A DNA stretch of 64,000 nt. Source: Allodiplogaster sudhausi (taxonomy: Eukaryota; Nematoda; Chromadorea; Rhabditida; Diplogasteridae). The translations under genes and the position numbers were made by a program. A model generated the notes under the pieces. That model worked only from the letters and a program-made list of their open reading frames with translations. It was not told the origin of the DNA and did not search any database. The DNA lies in the NCBI GenBank assembly GCA_945643635.1, contig CALZFC010000080.1, positions 1,147,501-1,211,500 on the forward strand. The letters run 5' to 3'. Shown here in pieces: positions 12,069 to 22,513 of this stretch. The number at the start of each line of letters is the position of its first letter. Position 1 is the stretch's first letter.

Positions 12069-15000
12069 ATGACTGCTCTTCTTGTACTCTTGTTCTTCCC
12101 CTCCATGGCCGTGCTTTCCAATGCTCAAGTTTCGCCCTCTCCCAAAGTCAGCGGTTGGTTAAGTTTTATACCTTTTAATTCCAGTCATTTATAATCGATT
12201 TTACAAAATGGTTATGGAGACGTGATACTTCTCATTACCTTTGGGGTTTTGCGTTCTCCTTCCTGCGTGTTCTCTTCTTTGCTCTCTTTCTATATCTCTC
12301 TTTGTATCGCTCCACTGTTTCTTTCTACTCTCTATCTCTCTCTGCACTTCTTACACTCTTTCTCTTTCTCTCTCTCTTCTCCTCTTTAATTTGTCCCTTA
12401 CCGCTTCAATCTTCTGACCAGTGACGCGTAAATGCAAAGCGATCGGGCGGGATTATAAAGAGGAGATGGAGCTGGAAGTCTAAATCCTGTTGGACTGGCG
12501 GCTTTTTAATAGAAGAGTTCCGAGATATTTATCGATAATTGTGCTTCTTTTAATCTCAAAATTCCATCTTGATCTTAGACATAGTATTTATTTACATTGA
12601 TGGAGGAGAAACAATTCATATCTCTATCAGATCATACTTTTGAGCTTAGCCCCCCCCCCATCAAATCCTCCTGACCATGGCTCTGACAAATCCGCTTTGC
12701 AATGTACATAGATTGTTGTTGGCATCAGCTTACACATTGGCCCTCGCAAGCAATAAGGAGGTATTATTCGAATTGTGCAGACCGGTTAGCCCCCGAGGCT
12801 ATGGACGGAGGGAAGTGAAGGACAAAAAGAGACGGAGAGAGGGGGCGAAGGCGATTAAGTAACAAAAAAGATATACTTGAGCTATTAGTAACTGCTCCAA
12901 TCTATGCCAGTTTTACTTTGTGGTACTGTCGAGAGGAAAAGAGACTGCGAGGGAGACGGATGCGCAGACAAGAAACAGCAAGAGAGAAAGAGAGTGAAAT
13001 AGAGAGGGAAGGGAGAGAAAATAGAGAAGGAGAACGAGAGAGAGAGTAGGACGCAGAAAATGATAGAGAGATGAGTATGTCGGAAATAGACAGTTGATAC
13101 AGGTTCTGTGCGAGAGAACGCGATTGCTGGCAATCGGAAGTGGAAAGGCATATGGAATCCTGGGCAATTTAACCAGGCAAATCGGCAAAGTCATCCTGAC
13201 AGAAGTTGTTTGATCGGTGGCTAGAGTAGAGCATGAACTGAGGAAGGGGGATGCCTGCAGGTGCATGCACAGGAAATGGCTGTTGCGAAAAGCGGGAGTG
13301 AACTTGCTATTCTAGGCATGGAAAATTGTTTCAGAAGGATTCTGCTAATGGTGAGAAATGGTATTTCCCCTTATTTGCCATACAGTTTTGTTCATAACAT
13401 AGATGACGTACGTATGTATGTTTGAACAGATATGACGATGTCAACTAAAAAAATTATTTGTTTACAATATTGATGAAAAATTTTCCCCGGAATTTAGAAT
13501 AGTCAACTGTTCGCCATTCCTGAAGGTAGGAGAAATTGTAAAAGGGCCGTTTTAGAATATTCTAATTGCACGGAAAGCTGATTATGGAGTATTCTAAATA
13601 CTTGGAACACTTATTTGGAATATTCTTAACTCCGAGAAACATTTCTTGCCTATATATGACGCGATTTGCGAGAGAATCGCAAGGGATCTAAAGAGCCGGG
13701 GACCCGGCAAAATTAGAATTTGCTCAAAAGCTCTTTATAGGTAGTTTTTAACACGACGAAACGATTGGAATAGGTCCGGGAGTCTGAAAACGCCATTTTG
13801 CCGAGTTATGCGAGATTTAAAATTCGAGAGCTCGGAGAGACATGCCGAGATGTCCGCACATTCACGTTCGCAGCTTCGCGCACAATAAAGCAGTATTTGT
13901 TAAATTTTTGCCATAAATAGAGAAGATATTGCTTTAGAAAGCTGTTCAAGTAGAATTTTAAAATATTCAATTTTAGAGCCGCTGCGGCCTCTAGACTTTG
14001 GAGAGGCGTCGTTATCTTATATGGCATTTTATCACGGGTTTTCTATCTCATTTCGTAGAGCTGAAAATTCTCTTTCGAATGAGCTATCGTATGTCAGATA
14101 TCGACGAGCTCTTTAATGCTTCCCAGTCCTTAAACTGTTGAAATGCGCGGGGTTCAGCGCCTGCGGAGCGACGCGCACTTTGTATGGGCGATGTAAACGC
14201 CGAAAGTGCAACCCAATCGATAATCTGTCGAATGTTAGTCGAGGGAATTCACTTTTAAGGCTATAAATGTAATTTAAATGCAAAAGAAATATTTTCATTA
14301 ACGGGCAAAACTCTACGACTCATTCGGGAATCGAACCTGCGACTTCATGATTGCCAGGCAAACTGTTTGGCAATAAGCTATGCGAGTCCTGAGGTGACCA
14401 GAGGATGCGTTTATTATGACGTGCCCGAACATAACCCTAAGAAATGCTGCTCAGGCGCTGAACTCAGCAGTTTAAGGACTGGGAAACATTAAAGAGTTCG
14501 TCGATATATGACATCCGAAAGCTCATTCGAAAGAGAATTTTCAGTTCTACGAAATGAGATAGAAAACCCATGATAAAATGCCATATAAGAAAACGACGCC
14601 TCTCCAAAGTCTAGAGGCCACAGCGACTCTAAAATTGAATATTTTAAAATTCTACTTGAACAAATTTCTAAAGCAATATGTGCTCTATTTATGGTAAATT
14701 TTTTATAAATATTGCTTTATTGTGCGCGAAGCAGCGAACGCGAATGTGCGGACATCTCGGCATGTCTCTCCGAGCTCTCGCATTTTAAATCTCGCATAAC
14801 TCGCCAAAATGGCGTTTTCAGACTCCCGGACCCATTCCAATCGTTTCACCGTGTTAAAAAGTACCTATAAAGAGCTTTTGAGCGAAATCTAATTTTGCCG
14901 GGTCCCCAGCCATTTTGAAACTCTCGCAAATCGCGTCATATATACATAAAAAGAAATATTTTTTAATTGACATCGCCTTACATATTTGTAAGTAGTTAGG

Positions 15001-15198
15001 TAAATTGATGCGACTTGCGATGCTAAATTTTGTGTGTTTTCTCGATCTAGGAGCACATAAAGCATCTTGTAGCACGATGAAGTCCCTTTATGAGGCATGG
15101 CCAGATGTTTCGAATTAGGGTAGTTCTTTACCTTGAAGAAGAGAGAGAGATTAGAGAACGAGGCGAAGAGAAGGTTAGAGATAGAGAGAGAAAGAGAC

Positions 15199-15236
<38 letters not shown>

Positions 15237-18200
15237 CCAGAGACTTGGAGAGAAAACCTCTGCTGACACAGTGAGGTGATGCCTTTGAATACAGGGACAT
15301 CTATAATTATACCTCGCCGAGAGAGGCTCTCACATACGAACCATGCAAATGCAGAAAGGAGGGGAGGAGAGAGAAGATAGGGGAAAGAGAAGGAGAGAGT
15401 GTCAGAAAAAGAGACAGATCTGGAGAAGAAGAGAGAGATGGACACAGTTGTATGCGATGAGAGAATAACTGTACTCAATACACTCTTCTTCTCGATCGGA
15501 AAGGGCAAGGTGAGAAGGATGAAGGAAAATCACTGAAACGAAGTCTCATTTTTAAGGAGAGAATCAGATCTTTACTCAAATACATATGTATTTACATCTT
15601 GAAAACTATATTTTTGCATACTAAAAAATTATTTCTACCGAAAAAAATGTAAAAAGATTTTAGTAACCCCTCGTTGCGGCTCGCAGATGATAACGATCGA
15701 AGTGGCCCTTGACGGGAACTCTGTGCCCGGAGGCAGATTCACCGACTGGATCGTTGTCGGAGTCACTGGTGAGATCTCTCTCGCTCTCTCTCTGTCTCTG
15801 TCTAACTCTTTCTCTCTCTCTCTCTCTCTCCCTCTCTCTCTTCCTCTCTCGCACTATCTCGCCCATTTCTCCATTTATTCTCCTTCTGTTGTCCCTTCTC
15901 TAGTCGACACATTGAGGTCGTCCCGAGTGTCGTTTGAAGGGAAACGGCGAGTTGATGTACGTCATTGAGATCGCAGTCTTCAACGATCCCTGCCAAACAC
16001 AGATGGTTACTTTCAAAAATTGATTAATAAAATATGTGTACATTTTCCTTCTTTAAAAAAATAAAATGTGTTACTTTAAGAAAATGTATAACAACATATG
16101 AATACTTTTTACTTCTCAATAATTCGTGTGAGTCATTCTATTTCGATAAAGAGTCTCTTTCAGCCATCGCCCGGCGTCTTCCAGAACCGCGTTCGAATCG
16201 GCCAGAATCCTTCAGTCATTCTGCAGGTTCGCGAACTGAAAATAGCCTCGAAGTGGATTGTAAGAAAAGCAAGTGTGTTGAAAAAAGTACCCAATAATTT
16301 GTGTCGTCTGTGATTATATTTTTCTTCTTCCCTTTAATTTAATTTTTTGTTTGAAAAAAGAAATTCAGGGTGACCAGACTCTCGACGTGAAGTGCGTGTA
16401 CGGGCTGCCCGAAGTGGCCACCCTCCCTCTCCCCGTCATCAACCACAACTTCAACATCGAAAGGTAAGTATCATAATGCAATTTGGACTGAATTAAAGTG
16501 CAAGAGTTAGTCGAGATCTTTCATTGCTTTCATGTGGTTGTTTGAAAATGTTGTAAACAAAAATAATATGCCGTTATTTCATCTGCTCCGATTCTTGGGA
16601 CTCATTATTCGAAGAGTGCCCACCATCCTTTTATAAGGGAAGATTAAAGATAACAACTTCGCAGTTCGCAACAGCCGATGGCTGGTGGCGGAGGGTTGGC
16701 GCCCCTGCAGCCTGGTGGCCCTAGCAATTCCCTTTCCGCCGTCGGCCAACCCGAGGGCGTTGCATCGGTCGGCGCCGTCCCGAATCCGGCTGGCGCCTCG
16801 CCATTTTCTGCGGGAGCCGTGGACGCGTTCGCGACCGCATCGCGTGGCGGCCAGCCGACGCCTGGCGACTCTTCCATGCCTTCTTCTCAGTTGCTAGAGG
16901 TCATCAATATGTTTTTTAATCGAAAACCGAAAATATATTACTAATTAAAATAAAACATACAATTATTAAACTTGTCTCTTTGCAGAGCATAAACGAGTTC
17001 GGCGGCCTCTCGTCGGGCGGTGACGCCGCGGCGGCGGCCGCAGCAGCAATGGCCGCCGCTAGAGGAACGGCCGATCCTTTCGGCCGAGGCGGAAAGCAGC
17101 CAACTGCCACTGTCAACGACATGAGTCGACTGCTAGGTGCCTTTTATTTAGTTTAAAAACATTAAATAATATTATTATGCGAATAAAATAAAAAAAATCC
17201 ATCCTGTGTGCTCACAAATATGTATGTAGGTGTACAGACATATAGATTTCCTAAAGTCCCGCTCTGTAGCTTCTCGTGGACTCCTCGGCGCTGAGAGCGA
17301 GCAGATAATGCCCGTTTCACAGCCTGGCGGAAGCGAAGGCACGGGCGCGATGGGAGCCGGTGCCGAGGGGATTGGTGCTGATGCCGCGGGTGCTGGCGGG
17401 CAACAGCAGACGCGGACATCGAGGTTCGGTGCTTTTTCTTTTTTTCTTAAATTATAATGGACCTCTTCTGATTTTTCTTTTTTAACGTTTGACTTATCGA
17501 TTTCGTTAGATGCATGTATTTGTTGTAAAGAAAAAGCGAATGAGTGAATAAGTAGCTGTTGTTGAGCTTCTCGCTGGTCCTTCTCTTCTGCCTCCTCGGC
17601 CTCGTTCTCCTCGTTCTTCTTCTTCTTCTCGCCGCCTTCGCCTTCCTGCGACGCCGCGCCGCCCGCCAGCAAAGAAGGAAGAATCTCCTGGTCGCCATGC
17701 CTCCGAGTCGGTTCACCCTCTCTCTCTATGTGCTCTTTCACATACAGTGTAGTAGGATTTACATGTGAAGCTCCTTGATTCATTGCAATATACATACTAC
17801 ATAGTACTTTACAATCTTCTTTTCTTCAAAGAGACAACTTCTTTTCATTAATGACTAATTTCAAAGTTGTAAATGCACTTACGAAAGAGCGTTCTAGAAA
17901 AAGATGAAATGTTGTAGCGAGCGAGCTGGGCAAACTGGGCCTGGGCCATCTGTGGTGGTCGGGGCGGCAGGCTCATCTGGGCGGAGCCAATGACCAGATG
18001 GCATTCATGGGACGAAGCGGAGGGGCCGGGCGGAGTCCGGCCGACGTCCGCAGCTTCCACGACTACTCCACGGCCACGGCTGACAGAAGGGCCGGCAACA
18101 GGCAAGCACACATCTTTTCATTAGCACACATCAATCAAGATTAGGAATTTTACGTAGGCTAGAAATAGTAAACATTGATGACGCATTAATTTCAAGCTAA

Positions 18201-20790
18201 ATTTAAATCTTTAAAAAAAATCTATATCGATACAAATATATCTGCAGCCGCCGCCACGTCTCAGCCACGCGTCGTCAGTCGTCGCTGTCTTCGGAAGAGG
18301 ACGAAGAGACAGCGACGAGGAGTTCGTCCGCGGGCGGCGGCCAGGCCAGGCGAGTGAGGGCGCCCGCCCCGCCGCCAGAAGCCGCCAGACAAGGTGCCGG
18401 CGGAGCAGGACGCGTCTTTGACGATGAAGGTCAGTTATGTACATATCTGTGCATGGATGCTACTTCTCATCATTCCTCATTCCAAAGAGAAAAAATAGTG
18501 TGAGAATATTGACTCAGGCCACTACGCGACGTCGTTTTATGCGGTGGGCAACCGCGACGCGGACGCCGTTGCGTACGCCAACGACACCGTTGCCAGTGGC
18601 CATGCTCAGTATCAGGTTGGAGGAGAAGAATGCGAATGGAGATTCTTTGATTGTTGCTATGGCATTGAAGCCTTTGCCAATCGCAGGGCTACGCTGGCTC
18701 GACGTTGCAGCGACACGAAGCAGCGGCATCTTCGAGGAATCCGTCGGGGAATGGCACCTCCTCCGGCATCGGAGCTACCTATCGGTTCGGTCTTTCTTAT
18801 TTACTCTCACTCTCTGTCTCTATCTTTCTCTCTGCCTCTCTCGCTTTTCTCTTTTCCTCTCTGTCTCTCTTCTCTTTCTTCGCTCTCTCGCTCGCGAAAG
18901 CTGATTATGGAGTATTCTAAATACTTGGAACACTTATTTGGAATATTCTTAACTCCGAGAAACATTTCTTGCCTATATATGACGCGATTTGCGAGAGAAT
19001 CGCAAGGGATCTAAAGAGCCGGGGACCCGGCAAAATTAGAATTTGCTCAAAAGCTCTTTATAGGTAGTTTTTAACACGACGAAACGATTGGAATAGGTCC
19101 GGGAGTCTGAAAACGCCATTTTGCCGAGTTATGCGAGATTTAAAATTCGAGAGCTCGGAGAGACATGCCGAGATGTCCGCACATTCACGTTCGCAGCTTC
19201 GCGCACAATAAAGCAGTATTTGTTAAATTTTTGCCATAAATAGAGAAGATATTGCTTTAGAAAGCTGTTCAAGTAGGCATCTCTCACTCTATGTCTCTAT
19301 CTTTCTCTCTGCCTCTCTCGCTTTTCTCTTTTCCTCTCTGTCTCTCTTCTCTTTCTTCGCTCTCTCGCTCGCCCTCCCTCTTTCTCTAATTCTCTCTTTC
19401 TTAGTGCCTACGGTCTGGACGACTCTCGCCATCCCCGCGTGATCGACGTGGACGCTCCTCTGAACATCATCTCCGGCAACGCGGCAGTCGCGCGGCAGCG
19501 GCGGGAAAGTGCGCGGCAGAGCGGGCAGAGCAGAGAGGGCCCGTTCACTGAAAGGGCCGTCGATGTCGTAGAGGCTAGTCTTTTCTTGGACATGCACATT
19601 CTTGTATGAGATCTAACCCCTAGCCTGGCAGTAGTGCTTATGTTCATATCTGTGGTCCATGCCCAATGTGTCATTAAAGGAGCCCTCTGCGGCGCCGCCG
19701 CGGACCTTTGCGGAATGGCGCCGCGCCGCCCTCGCAGAAAGCGTTGTCCCCGGCGGAGGCCGAGGAGTCACCAGGGTATTTTGTACTTCTAGTTAAACGG
19801 GAATTTATATCCATCATTTTAAAATAGAAATTATAAATAAAATAGATGAATGAAATGTCATCTTCTATCATTTCTAGATGACTGGCCGAGAAGTGGAAGC
19901 GGGCTCGCTACCCGATGACTCGGTAGCCATATCGGCATTTCGGTCCATCACTGAGATATATCAGGTGTGTGGAGAGAGAGAGGGAGGTGGGGAGAGAGAG
20001 AGAAAGAGAGAAAGAGAGAGATAGAGAGAGAGATCTCGAGGGAGTTAGAGAAGATGATGACAAACCAGTAAGAGCGATAAAGATAAATATAAAGAGGGCA
20101 AATAGAGCGAGAGAAAGAATGAAGTGCCTTGCAGGCAGCTGAGATGACTGCTTCGGGTGCGACCAACGGCGCTGCAGTCATGGAGGGTAATGTCTCGATT
20201 CTGAAGATGAATCCACATTAACAATAAATACGTCCTGTTACGTTCACTAAGTTGTTAAAAACATAATGTCAAAAGAAGAAAGTAAATTGGTAGTTGACGA
20301 CGAAGAGGCGGCTCTTGTGGACGCGCTCTGCCGGGCCGTGCATCCGATTCGAGGGTTCGGCGCGCGCAAATTGAACGAGCAGGAAATGGGTGCGGTCTTC
20401 CCTTTTCATACTATCTCCGAGCTATTTCTCATATCTCTGTGTGATTTGCCGAATCGAAAACATTTCTCATAAAATCAATTTGATGCTAATTGTAAGCAAC
20501 TGATATATACTTAGGAACAAGAAGAAAACTAATAAATCCTTTATATCTATGGTGACTTTTTATTTTATATGTGATGAAGTATTGATTGGCATAGTGACCG
20601 CGTGAAAAGAATATTCTCTTTTCCCTGGGCAGGTCGCTGGCGCTCGCTCGTCTCTCGCGACCTCTCCTTCAGAAGCCAGCTCCTCGCTGCTGCCACGCTC
20701 TCGGATGTTCTCGCCATTTCTGACCGCGTCGAGTATCGGTTAACACTTTCTCTCTTTCTTTCTCTCTCTCTCCCCCTCTCCTCTCTATCA

Positions 20791-20821
<31 letters not shown>

Positions 20822-21088
20822 CTCTCTCTTTTTGTAGACACCTCTTCACCCTCGAAAAGTGGACACAAATCGCTCGTTGTCTCTGTGAATGCGAGCCACT
20901 TCAAAGGCATCGAACGGTTATTTTTTAAAGCTCATTTTGCAGTAACATAAAAATTAATTTATTCCTGGAATAATGCTCTTAAATAATAATAGGTTGTGTC
21001 TGGTTATTTTCAGCGTTCCAATCAGTCTTCACCGCCGTCGTCTTCTGCGTTGAATGTCTACGTGGACAATATTGGAGGCGAATTGTAG
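12069..21088 (+). CDS. ZP-N domain single-pass membrane protein (810 aa)
   Basis: Twenty-one exons join with matching phase to 2433 bases: 12069-12153, 15664-15768, 15917-16005, 16164-16226, 16369-16463, 16665-16899, 16986-17136, 17270-17423, 17567-17706, 17918-18101, 18248-18429, 18518-18615, 18687-18784, 19405-19567, 19680-19775, 19878-19964, 20135-20186, 20294-20389, 20633-20738, 20838-20916, 21014-21088. A signal peptide ([13 protein letters not shown]) is followed by a module with four cysteines in the contexts [30 protein letters not shown] and [10 protein letters not shown], the pattern of a ZP-N half domain. No ZP-C half is seen. Then come Gly/Ala/Ser-rich linkers with a poly-Ala run, a transmembrane helix near residues 328-350 ([20 protein letters not shown]) followed by [11 protein letters not shown], and a long disordered cytoplasmic tail with an acidic EEDEE patch, ending DNIGGEL. 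By family, likely a cuticle or apical matrix protein. Splice choices in the tail are less certain than those in the ZP part. One intron uses a GC donor (18102). Confidence 0.7.
13651..14944. mobile_element. Foldback element, family 1, copy 2
   Basis: About 1.29 kb with arms of roughly 500 bases (13651 to ~14168, and ~14440-14944 inverted). Ends read ATGACGCGATTTGCGAGAG and the reverse complement. Inner arm ends are visible as CCCAGTCCTTAAACTG at 14126 against CAGTTTAAGGACTGGG at 14470. Shared internal string: GAGCCGGGGACCCGGCAAAA. The centre (14168-14440) is unique and includes the tRNA-like sequence. Inserted in intron 1 of the ZP gene. Confidence 0.85.
14317..14388 (-). other. tRNA-like sequence inside foldback element
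   Basis: On the minus strand, 72 bases begin GACTCGC and end ATGAGTC, which pair at 5-6 of 7 acceptor positions. A TAGCTTATTGCC box and a GGTTCGATTCCCG box sit at tRNA A-box and B-box positions, and a 4-pair D stem is possible. The anticodon and T stems pair poorly, so it is not a working tRNA. Likely a tRNA pseudogene or the head of a SINE carried in the element. Confidence 0.4.
18804..19371 (+). repeat. 381-bp intron copy between 91-bp direct repeats
   Basis: Bases 18896-19276 repeat 13573-13953 at a constant offset of 5323 with no gap that I can see, including 78 bases of flank outside the foldback element. The insert is bracketed by two copies of one CT-rich sequence, 18804-18894 and 19281-19371 (91 bases, nearly identical). 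All of it lies in the intron between exons 13 and 14 of the ZP gene. Confidence 0.85.
18973..19276. mobile_element. Foldback family 1, partial left arm (copy 3)
   Basis: Only about 300 bases of the left arm, from ATGACGCGATTTGCGAGAG inward. It arrived as part of the 381-base copied segment, not by its own transposition, since the outside flank of copy 2 came with it. Confidence 0.85.
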
Positions 21089-21834
21089 AAAGAGATTTAT
21101 TATTGACTGTTCCTTCGTGAAAGATGTCATTGCTATTCCCAATGAACTTGTCATGCATTTGACCTCGCTTGATAAAAGAAAATACTATACTCAGGTTGAT
21201 ATGCTCAAAGCATAAAAGGTACTCCTTGTTCTTACATGTGGAAGAGATATACGTACATATATATTGCCGTTCACACTAACATTATTTCATTTTTGCTAAA
21301 TGTTATTTAAATGTTTATAGGTTTTGCAATTTAAAATCTTAAAAGTCTAAAACATATTAGCACGAACATTAAAAGTCGCAGAATACCAATTATGGTTGTT
21401 TAAATATTCATTCTTTTACATACACAACTATCCATACAAAATTATTTTTGACGTTTTTTTCATACTTATAAAAAAAACAATAAGAGAATACATGTATTTG
21501 CTTCGTATTTTAATAAATCCGACTTGTGATTCTTTGAATCTGCAATGAGACTGATGAAGCTTTCGAAACATCTTTATATCAGAAACAAAGATGGAAGGAA
21601 TGATGAATGGGGAAAGAAAAGAAAAGAAATGCGATTTGAAGCTAAGTAGTTCAAGTCGTCAAGCATAGTACATAGGCCGTTGCATTTAGTGCTGCCTGCG
21701 ACTTCTCTCCTCGCACTTTTCGAAGGATTCCAGCAAAAGTTTCGTTCAATCAGTAGCATCTCACTTCGCGTACTAACAGGGTGTGTATTTGTAGGAGATT
21801 CACTGAACATTTCAGTTTTCTTCTAACATCTAAG

Positions 21835-22021
21835 AAAGAATGAGAACATTAATACTGAGCCAGAAAAATCATCAAGCCGAAAGGGCAGAATTCAGATGGA
21901 CATCCTTGATATTTCCGGGGCGAATGCTTCTGAGGATGAAGCTGAGAGCGCGATGGAAAGGGAAGCTGTGGCTGATGAGGGATCAGCCAACACAGCAGAG
22001 CCTTCTGAATGGAAGGAGTAA
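21835..22021 (+). CDS. Acidic C-terminal exon of an unknown gene
   Basis: An open frame after an AAG acceptor, with no ATG until MDILDISGANASEDEAESA, ending EPSEWKE at TAA 22019-22021. It reads as an acidic, probably disordered tail. The same sequence recurs at about 26570-26750, there broken by indels and a stop, so it was part of the duplicated unit. I could not identify upstream exons; the conserved block at 21670-21790 reads better on the minus strand (NETFAGILRKVRGEKSQ). Confidence 0.35.
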
Positions 22022-22292
22022 AAGTAAAGGACTGCTTGATGAGCATTGCCAGTTAAAAAATGGCTGCGCGTACATTTTTATTGTGTTTTCCAATTCGAAC
22101 AAGCGATTATTTCATGCAATTTTCGATATACAAATTTAGGAGAGTTTCCTTTCATTTGCGACAAAAGTGCAACATGACCTGCGTACTATTTCGTGAGAAC
22201 TTGCAGCACATGAGAACTTATTAGAAGTTCACTTTTAACAGGTGCAGAGGTTAATTTTATTCATTTTCAAAAAATTTAAATTTTCTCCGCCC

Positions 22293-22299
22293 TATATAA
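22293..22299 (+). promoter_or_regulatory. TATA box of repeat gene A
   Basis: TATATAA in CCCTATATAACCCGCCTC, kept unchanged in copy B, followed about 20-30 bases later by a CTTCACTCTTCATTCA initiator-like stretch, also conserved. A 16-codon open frame (ATG 22454, MKLIPLRKGK) lies between here and the main ATG in both copies and could act as an upstream ORF. Confidence 0.55.
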
Positions 22300-22513
22300 C
22301 CCGCCTCTTAACCTGATGTTCTTCACTCTTCATTCAACACTTCTCTCTAAACGGTCGGCTCTTCGCTTTGCTCTCGATTTTGCCCTGACCCCGGTTGCCT
22401 ACTCTTTTTTCAATTTTTTATCGATATTTATTTCCCACCCACAAATCAAGAAAATGAAGTTGATACCTTTGAGAAAAGGCAAATATACAAATGTTTTAAT
22501 TTAAGTAGCTGCC

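Larger units (their letters stand above)
12154..15663 (+). other. Long first intron of the ZP gene
   Basis: A 3.5-kb intron between the signal-peptide exon and the ZP-N exons. It holds CT and GA tracts (12290-12400, 12940-13060, 15130-15240), a foldback transposon (13651-14944) and no exon that I can fit in phase. The frame at 12677-12862 has no support. Confidence 0.5.

Noticed and set aside
17175..17795. 206-codon minus-strand frame
   Set aside because: It is the antisense of the ZP-gene exons for the linker and membrane helix; the plus-strand exons have matching phases and a clear transmembrane segment.
20266..20389. Separate gene starting at ATG 20266
   Set aside because: The phase of the preceding exon (ending 20186) fits an acceptor at 20291-20293, making this exon part of the ZP gene and giving a complete 810-residue frame.
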